A stretch of 64,000 nt of DNA from Tricholoma matsutake (lineage: Eukaryota; Basidiomycota; Agaricomycetes; Agaricales; Tricholomataceae): assembly GCA_026075535.2 (NCBI GenBank), contig AP026543.1:10974001-11038000 (forward strand), written 5' to 3'. The position numbers and the translations under genes were made by a program. Below the pieces are notes generated by a model. It saw only the letters and a list, made by a program, of their open reading frames with translations, ran no database searches and was not told the origin of the DNA. Below, piece by piece: positions 1-10,732 of this stretch (the first letter of the stretch is position 1; the number at the start of each line of letters is the position of its first letter).

Positions 1-215
1 TTGAAGTGCTGACATATGAAGTGACCCAACCCAACATTTAACCCAGCATGTGAAGTGACCCCACCCAACATTTGAATTGACCTAATTTGACATTTGAAGT
101 GCTGACATTTGAATTGGCCCAATCTGACATTTGAAGTGACCCAATCCAACATTTGAAGTGCTGACATGTGAAGTGACCTGACCCTACATTTAGTATTGAC
201 ATGACCCATGGGCCC
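1..215. repeat. Imperfect short tandem repeat tract
   Basis: The tract is built from variants of an 18-20 base unit, of the type ACATTTGAAGTGCTGACAT alternating with TGAAGTGACCCAACCCA. Copies differ by a few substitutions and are not strictly in register. It starts before the window, so its full length is unknown. No coding frame is convincing here. From 216 to about 450 I see no gene. Confidence 0.6.
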
Positions 216-454
216 ATCCATGACAGATGGCCTATAGCAGTACTCTTATCACCCATGAGCCCATCCTATTTGCATGAGCTTATGCCCACCAGATGAGCCC
301 ACTCATCTATGTCTATTATAATCTATGGGCCCACATTAGCTGGACCATTGAAAACAGCTTAAAGCCACCATTACTTGGTCCATTTGTAATGGTTCAAATA
401 CACTGAAGGGCCTATCATGTTTAGACTAGAAGGCTCAGAGGAGGTGACTCAAGC

Positions 455-790
455 AAAATGGTAGAGTGGGAGGACATTGAGCTCTATGAATTGCAGAGTG
501 GAAAGAGATTTGGCTTGAAGACCAGTCAATCAATGGATTGTATTGCTTCAGCTAGTTATGACTGAGAACTGCAGAACAGGAAGAGTCCAGTGAGGTTACA
601 TAGAATGTCAGATTGAACAATTCACCAGATGGAAAAGTAGCTGGGAGTTTTGTGACTTGGGTTATGGTGGAATTGCAAGTCCCATCAAACAGTCAGAGTC
701 AGAGAAATGGTTTCTGTACTGAACTTATTATCTAGCACAAAAGACAAGTTGGGGAAACAATGAGATGAACCAGAGTCAATAAGGGTTCAG
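455..790 (-). pseudogene. Aspartic protease of Gypsy A, broken
   Basis: The retropepsin active site is visible as TLIDSGSSHCF, with the Asp-Ser-Gly codons at 777-769. After a frameshift at about 690 the downstream part reads on to the family motif expected as HNWL-x-QYNPLIDW near 560-530, where the Trp codon is now TAG. The protease would release gag and pol proteins in the particle. The reverse transcriptase expected next is absent. Confidence 0.7.
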
Positions 791-904
791 ACAGGAATGG
801 AATTTTCAGAAATGGATAGACAGTGAGGGAATTAGGGTCAGAAAGAGCAGACACACTAAGTCGGACATAAGCAGCCAGGTGGGAGAGGTCAACACAACCC
901 TCAG

Positions 905-2270
905 CCCCAATGGCATTTTCCTGAGGGTTGCAGACTATTTTTTTTGAGTCTGCAGAGTCAGGCTTGGACTCGATGACTGTTGCAGTACAGGCTTGGATTT
1001 CAGACAGTTTCTGGCTACATGTCTTTTCTCACTGCAATAGAGGCATAAGCCCCTTCATGTGGTGCTTGTATTCTTCTCCCATTAGTTTACCATTTTTTCC
1101 CAACTTGTCAGGAGTCTTTTGGTTTTTTCTTTGGAGGATTATTCTTCATTCCAGAAGTACTCCTGGAAGGGGAAGAATTTCTGCAATTAATGTTGGAGGA
1201 CAAAGAGTGGGATTTTGACTGTTTATTGGAATTGGAGTTGGAAGAACCTTTAGAATCCTTCTTTCTGGATGTTCCAGAAATTCCAGAGCTCTTTGCTCTG
1301 AGCAGGGTTTCTTCTTCCTGCATCTAATAGATGTTATCAGCACCCTGAGCCTTTAGACATAAGAGTTTTGGGTCTACTACCCCACAAGACTTCTGTGCAA
1401 AGGTGGAGCAGAAGTCCACAGAAATATCAGTTGCAAAGAGCTGCTTCATTCCAATTGACCCAGGAGGAAAGTTCCCAGAAGTCAACATTATACTTGATGA
1501 TACAACCACCCTTCTTCATTGTAAGTTCTGAGAAGGATTTTTCCACATCCCCAACTGGGTTGTGAGGACTGAAATTACCCTTTAGCTCACCAAATTAGCT
1601 CACCAAGGAAGACATAATAATCCCACATCCAATGTGCAAAATCCATGGGATCATTGAGTCCAGGTTCAAACCAGCTAAGGACTGACCATTTGAGGTAAGA
1701 GAGAATAAACAAGTCTTCTTCTCATTGGAGGCAAAGACTTGGAAATGATCACAGAAGTGGAGGTTGCATGAGAGTAAGAAGTCCCAGCCATCAAAAGTGT
1801 CAGGATCCTAATTTTCTTGGGTTTGAGTGCTTGGTTTTGTCAGAGGGTTCAGAGACTATCTGAGAGGTTGAAGAGAGCATTGAGGAACCTGTCTCCTGGA
1901 TCAGAATTACCACCCATGGGAGGTTGATCATCAGGGTCATCAGGATCAGGGTCATCTCTGGAGCTGTCAGGACCACTAGGGTCAATGGGTCCACTGGAAA
2001 GTCCATACTCCTGGCCTGAATCTTCCTTGTTGAAGGGGTTGCCCAAAGGGGAGTCATGTTCCAAGGGGTTTCCAAAGGTTGTTGGGTGGACATGAGGTTT
2101 GCACTGATAGAAGGCATGCCAGAGCCAATTTTTTGGAAGATGTTAGAGGGTCTGGCAGAAGTGCTGAAAGTAGAAGTGGGTCTAGGAGGTGGGAGTATAG
2201 ATCATCAAATTGCTGATACTGTACTGAACCGACCTAGTCTTCATGTAATGCATAATGAGGGGTGGTGAAG
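905..2270 (-). pseudogene. Gag of Gypsy A, broken
   Basis: This is the structural (nucleocapsid) polyprotein of an LTR retrotransposon. The N-terminal part (about 2064-1849) is acidic and Pro/Asp rich (DPDDPDDQPP). The C-terminal part is Ser/Lys/Asn rich (1323-1108) and leads into a CCHC zinc knuckle, CLYCSEKRHVARNC, at 1045-1004. The pieces lie in different frames, so several frameshifts separate them. No intact start or full-length frame remains. Confidence 0.7.
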
Positions 2271-2768
2271 AGAAGAGATTATGGGGTTGTAACACGTAAC
2301 AAATCTCTCTGAAGAGCGTTACAAACCAAAATTTCCCTAGGCTAAAAATGCAATTTTTCTTCTACACCATGGAAGGTACATGAATATCAAGAGTCACTAC
2401 CATAGTTCGAGTTGTCAGTCCACCAATTGGGTGAATAAAGTACATTTTTTCTCTTCTTCCATAGGCCACGACCATGAGGAGTGGCACATATTAGCTTAAC
2501 TATAGGCACCAAGGCTATCTATTTTAAGGGGCATGAAGAGATTTTTTCTGTGTAATGCTCGGCATGTGCTCATGAAGAGCTGAAGAGATCAACTATTTGT
2601 GTAACGTGTAACATTGCCTGAAGAGTAGTTCAGTTCAGTACAGTATTCCTTGTACCATGCCTGGGGAATTTCTTGTTGTCTGCTGATAAGTCTGTGATTC
2701 TGTGCGGGTCATAGAATGGTTCAGAAGATGATGAAAGATGACAAGAAAAGTGGGCAGTTCATAAATAC

Positions 2769-3400
2769 TGTTAAGAGCTGAACTCCAAGGAAGATATGTC
2801 AGGATCCAGTTGGATCTGGTCAGGAGAAGTAAGAGGTCATTGAAGGGATGTTGAGGGGCAGGGAATCTGGGCAGAATGCAGGATGGAATTCACTTAGCAT
2901 AAAACACCAAGTGAAGGGGGGAACAGAAAGGGCTTGGCTTCAACTTGTAAGAAGTTGCACCCTTCTCCTTGTCAAGTGTCCTAATGTCAAGATGAAGGTC
3001 AGAAGAGGCTTATGGATCCAGAGATTATCCAGGAGGAGGTGGAGGAAGGTAGGAGATAGTCTTGTGAGTGTAGAGAGCTTAGGTTAGATAGTTTATTGAG
3101 AGGGTGAGACTTGTTCAGAGGATTGATCTTTGTTGATTTACAAACTGAGGAAACAAGACAGAAATGGCTAAGCTAAATACTAATATCTGGAAGCAACCAG
3201 ATTTTCCAAAGCAGTGATAGTAAGTAACTGGCCTCCCAAGGCAGTGAAAGTAGAACTGCCTCATCATCATAGAAATGGAGTAACTAGGTGATAACTAAGT
3301 GACCATGTGGTGTCCTAACTTTGAGAACCAATACTATGAGGCAGCCAGATAAGTCAGTGGAAATGATTGGAAATCTGGTTGGGTGAATCAGGTCATGACA
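2769..3400 (-). repeat. 5' LTR of Gypsy A (632 bp)
   Basis: The plus-strand ends are TGTTAAG at 2769 and CATGACA at 3400. Both the ends and many internal blocks match the solo LTR at 55330-55912, for example the shared GGCTTGGCTTCAACTT-like block near 2932 and 55486. An alternative start at 2797 (TGTCAGG) was considered, but the homology runs on to 2769. No target duplication can be read because the partner LTR is missing. Confidence 0.75.
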
Positions 3401-3403
3401 CCT

Positions 3404-3581
3404 GCCAATATTGCTGATCAAGGCACATGGCCCAATTATACCATTTCTCCAACTGCTCCAGCATAGAAGGTGTAGATAATGAGGAATTTAATCCCACCTT
3501 CAAAAATTCCCCCAATGCAGCTTCTCCCATATTTATCTGTGAAGCTTCTATCTTGAATTGTAAAATAAACTTGTCCTCCAC
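3404..3581 (-). pseudogene. Gag of Gypsy B, C-terminal part after the insertion
   Basis: This continues the gag that stops at 6464. Removing 3584-6461 plus one TA puts the two halves in the same frame (GAL followed by VEDKFILQF). It carries the capsid signature FILQFKIEAS and a KWYNWAMCLDQQY segment, which precedes the zinc knuckle in relatives. It ends abruptly at 3404 against the LTR of Gypsy A, so the rest of Gypsy B is not in this window. Confidence 0.75.
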
Positions 3582-3583
3582 TA

Positions 3584-3635
3584 TAGCACTTTGCATATGT
3601 ATATGGAAACCCAGAAATAAATAAAAAAGTGTGGC
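3584..3635 (+). repeat. Left terminal inverted repeat of the Tc1-like element
   Basis: It pairs with 6410-6461 on the opposite strand. The best match is the block TATATGGAAA with looser similarity on to about 50 bases. The first base is T where the right end has C, consistent with C-to-T decay. Confidence 0.7.
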
Positions 3636-3654
3636 TGTGTTAGATTTTGCCAGT

Positions 3655-4846
3655 ATGCCTCATCATCATATTTTGCAAGATTTGAAAGCACACGTTCCCA
3701 TCCTGTTTTATGAGCAAGACTTCAGTGTGAAGGTGATCTGCAAGATCATTGGAATATGGAAGTCACTCATCTATGTGTCACTTGCATATTTCAGGGCATA
3801 TGGAGTTGCACACAATCCTCATGCACAACATAAAACTAGCAGGCAACAGTTGCTCAATTCAACAGATATCAAGTTTATTTCCTCTCTCATTGATTTAAGG
3901 CATATGATATACCTTGATGAAATACAAGATGAGCTCTATTAGCACTGAGGAATCCATATCTCAGTCCCTACACTCTGCTGAACTCTTTGATGTCTTGCTC
4001 TCACATGCAAAGTGGTATCAGCACATGCTCTCAAATGGAATGATCTCCTCCAATCAGCATTTATGAATCAGATAGCTGATGAGGTTCCAGATCCCAGGAT
4101 GATCATGTTCCTTGATAAAGCTGCGAGGAATCAAAGGTTATCTCAGTGGCCGAATGGGTGGGCACTTTTAGGGAGATGTGTCCAGAAGCAGTTTTTTGTT
4201 TGTGGTGAATGTTACTCCATCCTTCCTGTCCTCATGCTTGATGTAATCATCATGTATGACATCATCCCTGGATCTGTCACTGCTGAGCGCTTCATGCAAT
4301 TCCTGCAGCAATTAGTTGTGAGTTGGGATTGTGAAGAAAGCCTTGAACTGTTGCTTATCTTTGTTGCTCCTCCAGATCTCTCTAACCAATGCATATCCTG
4401 GTCCTCACAGTGTGATCATCCTCAACAATTGTAGCATCCACCACACCAAAGAAGTCCATGCTCTCATAGAAGATGAAGCCCATATGCATTTTGCAAGTTA
4501 TTTCCAACCCACACTAACTTCTCTGCCAGAATGCAAGCTAATCTTTCTCCCCCCATACTCCCCTGATCTCAATCCAATAGAGCAAGCATTCTCATTCATC
4601 AAAGCCTTTCTTCATCATCATTGGCAGGACTTCTCCCTCCATCATAGATTGTGCATGTCAGAACATTACAGGAGAGAAGGAATGGGGTTTTTTTTGAGCA
4701 TCTGGATATGTAGTGTAATGCAATCACAATGCATATTCTCAAACTATGGTACAATGCTTGGAGACAATGCAGTGATGAATATTGGAAATGAACACAGGAA
4801 AACAAAGTGCAGAAGAAAGCATCTAAAAGTCATCATCAAAATCTGA
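3655..4846 (+). pseudogene. Tc1/mariner-type transposase (DDE_3), decayed, one intron
   Basis: This would be the transposase that cuts and joins the element ends. The N-terminal helix-turn-helix part is followed by DELY and GIHISVPTL, then the catalytic core: first acidic motif MIMFLDKAARN, second motif VIILNNCSIHH (expected DNCSIHH, so Asp to Asn), third motif PPYSPDLNPIEQ (Asp, as in DDD families). A 58 bp intron with GTGAGT and CCAG ends lies at 4318-4375 and restores the frame. Three stops near 3940-3985 (one TAG, two TGA) sit where Gln and Arg codons are expected. A T-run frameshift follows HWQDFS at about 4640. It is certainly inactive. Confidence 0.8.
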
Positions 4847-6413
4847 AGGAACTCCATCGAGAATTGGAACATAACCCTCTGGCAAGGGGACAAATCGGCC
4901 ATGTGCCTCACAAAAGTAGTGCCAATCAAAGTCCTGATTGGGATGTGGCCTGCTGGGAGTGATTCATGGTCCATACAGCCTTGCTGCTCCTTCATCGTGA
5001 AACCTCTTCTTGAACTGGACTTTTATGTTGGGAGGTGCATGCAGTTCAGGCTGGGGCTGTATTGGCATGGCTGGGCCACCTACATCTTGATCAGGCTGCT
5101 TGCGCTTCTTGGATTCCAATTTGTGATTCCACCATTGCAATGAGTTTTGTTTCAGGTGTATAACATCACCCTCAGACAGGCCCTGGGCAAGCAGAGTGGC
5201 ATCATCAATGAGATGGAGAATGTTGGGGCCATAACCCTGCATACTGAAAGTGTCTTCATATATTGTTGCACCACAGACATTCAGAGACTGCTTGGCATAC
5301 TCAAGAAAGCACCTGAGCTTTGAGGGAGTATTGCGAAGGGGACTAGGAGGAGCCGAGCTATCATGCAAAGGTTTGGAGTTTGGAGTTGAAGGGGCCAGTT
5401 GGGAAGGTGGTCAAACCATAGCAACAAGACCCTGAACAATTGAGGCAATATGGGAAAGATCAGATGGCTGGGAAACAGAGGAGCCCAATGTTGACATTGA
5501 GGTAGAATGGGGATGTGAGAGACTTGCACAATAGTTGATGGGATCAAAAGTGGATGTTTGAGGTGGTTGCAAAACTGTCACTTTGCCATTGTACTACTGG
5601 TTATTAGTGCTCAAGATTATATAGAGGTAAAACATGCACAATGGCCCTTGCCCACTCCTTCATCATAAACAGTGTCAAGGGAAATGACTCTCCAGTCCCA
5701 CCAGGTGCCTTAACAATGTATGTATAACTGGCATCATGATCATTTTGATAAGTGACTTCAATGAGTCTGTGGCATTGTGCAAGCTCAAGGTCAACTCTTG
5801 AGGTGCGCATACAGTCAGAGTCGTGACATGGCCAGCTGAGAGAATTCACATACCTCATCTTCCTCATCTTCCTCAGCCTCGCTACTACTCTTGTCACCCT
5901 TTGGCTTTTTCTAGAACAGAATACTTGAGCTTATTTGGGAGAGAAAACAATATCATGCACCTTTCTGTGCTTCTGAACCTGTGCGAGCTTCCCCAACCCT
6001 AAAGAAGAGTCAGCAAGCACACTAATGACAGATTGATCATACTTTGCAGGGGGGACCTGAATCTTGAAAATGAAAGTATGGCTGGCCATTGCATGATACT
6101 CCTGTATGTGGTGGGTCTTCAAAAAAGTGTTCAAGAGTTCTACATAGTTATCCTTTGAAGCCTTGAACTGGTGTGTGAACTGCTTGTTCTTGATGATCTT
6201 CTTGGTCAAGGCCTTCTTGTTATTCTTGTTAGTGGGAACGGTCTCAACAACCACAAGTTTGGCATTGATCCAGACTGAGTGGGCTGTGGGTGCATCATTT
6301 GATGTGGATGGTGATGATATACTGATTATGGCTGTATATGTGTATGTAGAAGGGAACAAGGTGAGTTGACTTGCAAAATGCACAAGTCCCACCACCTCAG
6401 TAAACACAACCAT
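4823..6413 (-). pseudogene. Member of an expanded mushroom gene family of unknown function
   Basis: The reading starts near 6413 and ends at the TAG at 4823, with frame changes between 5931 and 5897, near 5604 and near 5370. Recognisable blocks are KALTKKIIKN and LLNTFLKTHHI (N-terminal), GESFPLTLFMMKEWARAI (middle), LRCFLEYAKQSLNV, QGYGPNILHLIDDATLL and the C-terminal DFDWHYFCEA. I recall proteins with this order of blocks as a large Agaricomycete family without assigned function; that is memory, not a search. Arg codons have become TGA before PPSQLAP and before ITPSRP. It lies wholly inside the Tc1-like element, so here it behaves as a passenger gene. Confidence 0.6.
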
Positions 6414-6461
6414 ACAAATGATTTTATTTTCCGGCTTTCCATATACATTTGAAAAGTGCTG
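6410..6461 (-). repeat. Right terminal inverted repeat of the Tc1-like element
   Basis: It is the inverted partner of 3584-3635. Read on the minus strand it begins CAGCACTTTTCAAATG and is followed outward by the TA target duplication at 6462-6463. Confidence 0.7.
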
Positions 6462-6463
6462 TA

Positions 6464-7016
6464 AGGCACCTTAGTGCATCATTTTTAATTTAGCATTAGC
6501 CATCACTTTTGGATTAGGATCTCCAAACTAAGCTTCCAATCTCTCCAAACAGGTTGCAAATGGTTTGTTTCCCCCAGCAATTTGATTTAGCCTTATTTCT
6601 CCAAAACTGTGCTTTCCCTCCCTGGATGTACAAAAGAGCAAACATGATTTTAGACTCTGCTGTTCAAAACTCTGGATTTCTCCCATGACTATAGAGCTGA
6701 TGAACAATTTTGTATTTTCCATGGTACCATCAAAGATTTGGGGTAGTGCATACTTAGGTAAGTGCACTTTTCCATTTTTGGACTTCTCTGCCATCTGCAC
6801 ATCATCCTGTGAAATCAACTCCACCATCTCCACCATCTCATCATCTTTGTCTGCAGTAGTCTGTGGCTGTACTCCTGATTGACTTGGCTGGGATGCAGCA
6901 AGCACCAACACTAGCTGCATCATTTGCGCTATCAGCACATCAATTTTCACCTCTAGTGCAGGCATAAGAATAGGATTTGGAACAGGATTAGAAGTTGATG
7001 GCTCAGACATAATCAA
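6464..7016 (-). pseudogene. Gag of Gypsy B, N-terminal part
   Basis: The frame encodes a Ty3/Gypsy gag of the type with a Gln/Pro-rich N-terminus followed by a capsid-like helical domain (PQIFDGTMENTK, then FGDPNPK). Two glutamine codons have become stops (TAG after ERLEA, TAA after KMMH), both consistent with C-to-T change. The gene is cut at 6463, the TA target of the Tc1/mariner-like element, and resumes at 3581. I did not identify this element's LTR to the right of 7016. Confidence 0.75.
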
Positions 7017-7434
7017 TCAATCTGTGACAAAAATTTCATAGCTGATTCAGCTGATTCAGGTCCTGTTCTTTGGCTAAGGCACCTCAGATCAATACTCTTT
7101 CCAACAGTGCCTGATCTCAGAGATAATACTGAACTCAGCTGGTAACCAATATAAGGTAGACGAAACACATCGCCATCTACTGTCACATGATGAATTGTGA
7201 TAAAGTGTGACAAAAACCATGAAAATCAAGATGCCCCAGGAACTAGATATCTACATAGAAATGTGTTCCTGCCATTTTAGGAATTTAGAATTATTGGCGC
7301 AGACTGATTTTTGATGATGTATTGTGAGGAATTGGCATCTTGCAATCTTCACTCTTCTGGTATAATATTATCAAAGGCACATGATATGGGTAGTGCGTCG
7401 AAAATGAATTAATGGCTGGCCATGGCCAGACCAA

Positions 7435-7638
7435 GTGCAAGCGCACTCATATTCTCAACTTAGGATTGAAGTTGGGCTGGCAATTGACACCTCTCCCAGA
7501 TATGCAATGAGAGCACATCGGTTTATGGATGCATATTACCATGGATTATATGGGAAACAAGCTGCATGGGCAGTGAAAAAAATATACAAAGGTCATCGAG
7601 TGCTTCCCATAAGAATTCATCAACATCCTTTCATATAA
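7435..7638 (+). CDS. Partial hypothetical protein
   Basis: The 67-codon frame contains RFMDAYYHGLYGKQAAWAV followed by KGHRVLP, a conserved-looking block that I believe recurs in mushroom hypothetical proteins but cannot name. There is no credible upstream exon and it stops soon after the block, so it is probably a gene remnant. Function unknown. Confidence 0.35.
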   Translation: MQAHSYSQLRIEVGLAIDTSPRYAMRAHRFMDAYYHGLYGKQAAWAVKKIYKGHRVLPIRIHQHPFI

Positions 7639-8881
7639 AAAAAGTTTTGAATTCTGTTTTTTGGTCTGCCTACAGGAGACTAAGTGCTTCCTGACACTCT
7701 CATGAATGATCTTACAAAAGCAAAGATGAACTAATTAGTAAACTCCTTATAATTTGGTCCTTAGAACATAGTCATGGTCTTATAATCCACAGTACATAGT
7801 GTATATTACATAGAAGCTATATAATTGCTGCTTTATATCGAGACCAGTGTATCCAATCATTATCGTGTTCCAGATGCTAGATCACATTCTGCTATCCTGC
7901 CAGTCACAGTCATGTCACATCACCTGACATTGGTTGAGTATGTGTTTCTGGGTACTGGCAATGCTTGCCAAACTTTGTCCTGCTTATGTAACCCAATGTG
8001 GCTGAAAGTATGCCCAAGGTCGGTATAGGCTCACCATGAGAGTTTCCCGACTAGCTTTGCAGGGCATAGTTGTAGGGAATTTAATTTTGAAGACATTGTT
8101 CAAGGAACATTTTTTGTTTTCCATTTTTCAAGGTTATTTCCATAATCTATAAAACCAATGAGGAAGAAAAATAGAAATATTCCTCGAACAAAATCTTTTT
8201 ATGACTTCAAAAATGATATTCCACCATATGCCATCACTGTCATGGAAGTGTGGCCATCCTCACCGACGTTTCAAAAGTTGCAGTGATGCACATGTTATGT
8301 AATCAACTTGTAAGTTGCGTCTGGCATATGCGACAAGCCTCTGACGCGATGAGATGGGCTGGAACCCATGGAAAAAATGTTCAGCAAAGCAAAAGGCCAC
8401 TCTAGAGCTTGCCAACATGTCCAGACACAAGAAAGAAAACCTGCTGACGAACAAACCCGAGATGTTTGAGGAATTAATCAAGGCAACAAACCAGTTCAAT
8501 GCATTGAATGTGTCTATGGATGTCGATATGTCGATAAATTGATGACAGGCTGTGCTTATTGGGGTACAATATATTGATACTAATCTTGCTTCTTGATAGG
8601 GCATATATAATTCTTGTAGTAGTTCTACGATATAGTACTTAATTCTTACAATGTGTATAGTTGATATCCTACCATATATTGCACTTTATTGGCTTGTACG
8701 GTGCTCCTGGATCATTAGATACCTCGACAACTACAAAGTGCCACCTAAATTGGTACTTTGGCTGAGGACCAAACAAAGCCAAGCAAGACAGAATTTTGCA
8801 GGCATTGCCAGTACCCAGTGTTTCATCTACCTTAGTCATCTGAATAGAGTAATGTAAATTGTAACTAGCAGGCTAAGTGCA
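7639..8881. other. No clear gene
   Basis: This AT-rich stretch has no frame I can assign. A 62-codon plus-strand frame at 8354-8542 (KENLLTNKPEMFEELIKATN) is tidy and Lys/Glu rich and could be the last exon of a lost gene, but nothing else supports it. From 8727 onward there is no CpG until 10773. Confidence 0.5.
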
Positions 8882-9145
8882 TTGTGTGAAGTTATTTTAA
8901 AAATACAAAAATGCCCCAAGTCAGTCAAGGCAACACTACTCTCAACTTCCTTATCACCCCCTAGTCAGTTGTCTCCTTCACTTGGCCATCTCTACCCAGA
9001 TATTTCCTATGCAGTTCAACAACTCTCACAATATCTCAACAGTTACTGCTTCAAACACTGGAATGCAGCTATTCACCTCATACAGCATCTAAAGGGGATG
9101 CAGAATCTCAAACTGTACCTTGGAGGCAGAAATGTTATCACCTAG
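8882..9145 (+). pseudogene. Ty1/Copia reverse transcriptase-RNase H scrap
   Basis: The frame contains YPDISYAVQQLSQYLN, then HWNAAIHLIQHLKG and LKLYLGG. This is the well-known segment at the reverse transcriptase to RNase H junction of Copia elements (usually RPDI.YAV..LS...). Only about 75 codons remain and neither LTR nor integrase is seen nearby. It is a fragment with no function of its own. Confidence 0.75.
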
Positions 9146-9251
9146 AGCTCAAAATGGTATTGTCAGGTGTAAGGTGTAAGGCAAAAGATCAATACCACCT
9201 ATAAATAAGTGTAACATATGTAATAAGAAGTATATCCAAATTCTCTTACAA

Positions 9252-10730
9252 TCATGCAGCTTGGAGTGTATTGCCATATTCCCCACCTTGTGCATTGACA
9301 TCTGCCCCCTTCTCTATCAGGAACTTGACAATCTCCTGATTTCCATTGTATGATGCAGCCTGGAGTGCATTGCCATATTTCCCTCCTTGTGCATTGACAT
9401 TTGCCCCCTTCTCTATCAGTAACTTGACAATCTCCTGCATTCCTTTCACTGTTGCAGCCTGAAGTGCATTGCCATATTCTCCTCCTTGTGCATTGACATC
9501 TGCCCCCTTCTCTATCAGCAACTTGACAATCTCCTGATTTCCATTGTATGATGCAGCCTGGAGTGCATTGCCATATTTCCCTCCTTGTGCATTGACATTT
9601 GCCCCCTTCTCTATCAGCAACTTGACAATCTCCTGGTTTCCATTGTATGATGCAGCCTGGAGTGCATTGCCATATTTCCCTCCTTGTGCATTGACATTTG
9701 CCCCCTTCTCTATCAGTAACTTGACAATCTCCTGCATTCCTTTCACTGTTGCAGCCTGGAGTGCATTGCCATATTCTCCTCCTTGTGCATTGACATCTGC
9801 CCCCTTCTCTATCAGGAACTTGACAATCTCCTGATTTCCATTGTATGATGCAGCCTGGAGTGAATTGCCAAAGAACCCTCCTTGTGCATTGACATTTGCC
9901 CCCTTCTCTATCAGCAACTTGACAATCTCCTGATTTCTATTCCATGATGCAGTCTGGAGTGCATTGCCATATTCTTGTCCTTGTGCATTGACATCTGCCC
10001 CCTTCTCTATCAGCAACTTGACAATCTCCTGATTTCCATTGTATAATGCAGCCTGGAGTGCATTGCCATATTCCCCTCCTTGTGCATTGACATTTGCCCC
10101 CTTCTCTATCAGCAACTTGACAATCTCCTGGTTTCCATTGTATGATGCAGCCTGGAGTGCATTGCCAAAGAACCCTCCTTGTGCACTGATATTTGCCCCC
10201 TTCTCTATCAGGAACTGGACAATCTCCTGGTTTCCATTGTATGATGCAGCCTGGAGTGCATTGCCAAAGAACCCTCCTTGTGCACTGATATTTGCCCCCT
10301 TCTCTATCAGGAACTGGACAATCTCCTGATTTTCATTGTATGATGTGGCCTGGAGTGCATTGCCATATTCTCCTCCTTGTGCATTGACATTTGCCCCCTT
10401 CTCTATCAGCAACTTAACAATCTCCTGATTTCCATTGTATAATGCAGCCTGGAGTGCATTGCCATATTCCCCTCCTTGTGCATTGACATTTGCCCCCTTC
10501 TCTATCAGCAACTTGACAATCTCCTGTGTTCCTTTCACTGATGCAGCCTGGAGTGCATTGCTAAAGAACCCTCCTTCTGCATTGATATTTGCCCCCTTCT
10601 CTATCAGCAACTTGACAATCTCCTGTCTTCCATTCTCTGTTGCAGCATGGAGTGCATTGCCATATCTCCCTCCTTGTGCATTGACATCTGCCCCCTTTTC
10701 TATCAGTCTTTGAACTTGATGGAGTACAAA
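9252..10730 (-). CDS. Ankyrin-repeat array (about 15 repeats), partial gene
   Basis: One open frame encodes tandem 33-residue ankyrin repeats of consensus LIEKGANVNAQGG-x-YGNALQAA followed by SYNGNQEIVKL, 14 complete plus a partial one ending at the TGA at 9252. Units are 99 bp and very alike at the DNA level. Differences concentrate at the residue after GG (E, K, F, R, Q) and in the SYN/LYN/TVK/SWN segment. Such near-identical arrays are the sensor half of many fungal NLR proteins, but no NACHT domain is attached here. At the right the array runs straight into DIRS-element sequence, with no convincing start codon. It is either a detached C-terminal piece or a remnant. The region contains no CpG. 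Confidence 0.75.
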   Translation of the reverse strand, partial: FVLHQVQRLIEKGADVNAQGGRYGNALHAATENGRQEIVKLLIEKGANINAEGGFFSNALQAASVKGTQEIVKLLIEKGANVNAQGGEYGNALQAALYNGNQEIVKLLIEKGANVNAQGGEYGNALQATSYNENQEIVQFLIEKGANISAQGGFFGNALQAASYNGNQEIVQFLIEKGANISAQGGFFGNALQAASYNGNQEIVKLLIEKGANVNAQGGEYGNALQAALYNGNQEIVKLLIEKGADVNAQGQEYGNALQTASWNRNQEIVKLLIEKGANVNAQGGFFGNSLQAASYNGNQEIVKFLIEKGADVNAQGGEYGNALQAATVKGMQEIVKLLIEKGANVNAQGGKYGNALQAASYNGNQEIVKLLIEKGANVNAQGGKYGNALQAASYNGNQEIVKLLIEKGADVNAQGGEYGNALQAATVKGMQEIVKLLIEKGANVNAQGGKYGNALQAASYNGNQEIVKFLIEKGADVNAQGGEYGNTLQAA

Positions 10731-10732
10731 GC

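Larger units (their letters stand above)
455..3400 (-). mobile_element. Gypsy A: truncated Ty3/Gypsy LTR retrotransposon
   Basis: Read on the minus strand the order is LTR (3400-2769), about 500 bp of leader with no gene (2768-2271), gag with a CCHC zinc knuckle, then an aspartic protease. The element is lost before reverse transcriptase, at about 455, where short repeats begin. The LTR end at 3400 abuts the gag of another Gypsy element (B), so A probably inserted into B. Its LTR is related to the solo LTR at 55330-55912, which fixes both LTR ends. Confidence 0.75.
3584..6461 (+). mobile_element. Tc1/mariner-like DNA transposon with a second gene
   Basis: The element is 2878 bp and bounded by imperfect terminal inverted repeats (left TAGCACTTTGCATATG, right complement CAGCACTTTTCAAATG, continuing TATATGGAAA). 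TA dinucleotides flank it at 3582-3583 and 6462-6463, as expected for this superfamily. It interrupts the gag of Gypsy B cleanly. Inside are a transposase gene on the plus strand and an unrelated gene on the minus strand. The two genes are convergent and their ends overlap by about 24 bp. Confidence 0.8.

Noticed and set aside
2797..3400. LTR of Gypsy A starting at TGTCAGG (2797)
   Set aside because: Homology to the solo LTR at 55330 continues to TGTTAAG at 2769, which also matches the inverted CTTGACA-type end.
4318..4375. Frameshift in the Tc1-like transposase
   Set aside because: The 58 bases have GTGAGT and CCAG ends, and removing them joins the two frames in phase, so this is an intron.
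9544..10713. Plus-strand ORFs over the ankyrin array
   Set aside because: They are antisense shadows of the 99 bp repeat (repeating LPYFPPCALTFAPFSI-type sequence) with no domain. The minus strand gives canonical ankyrin repeats.
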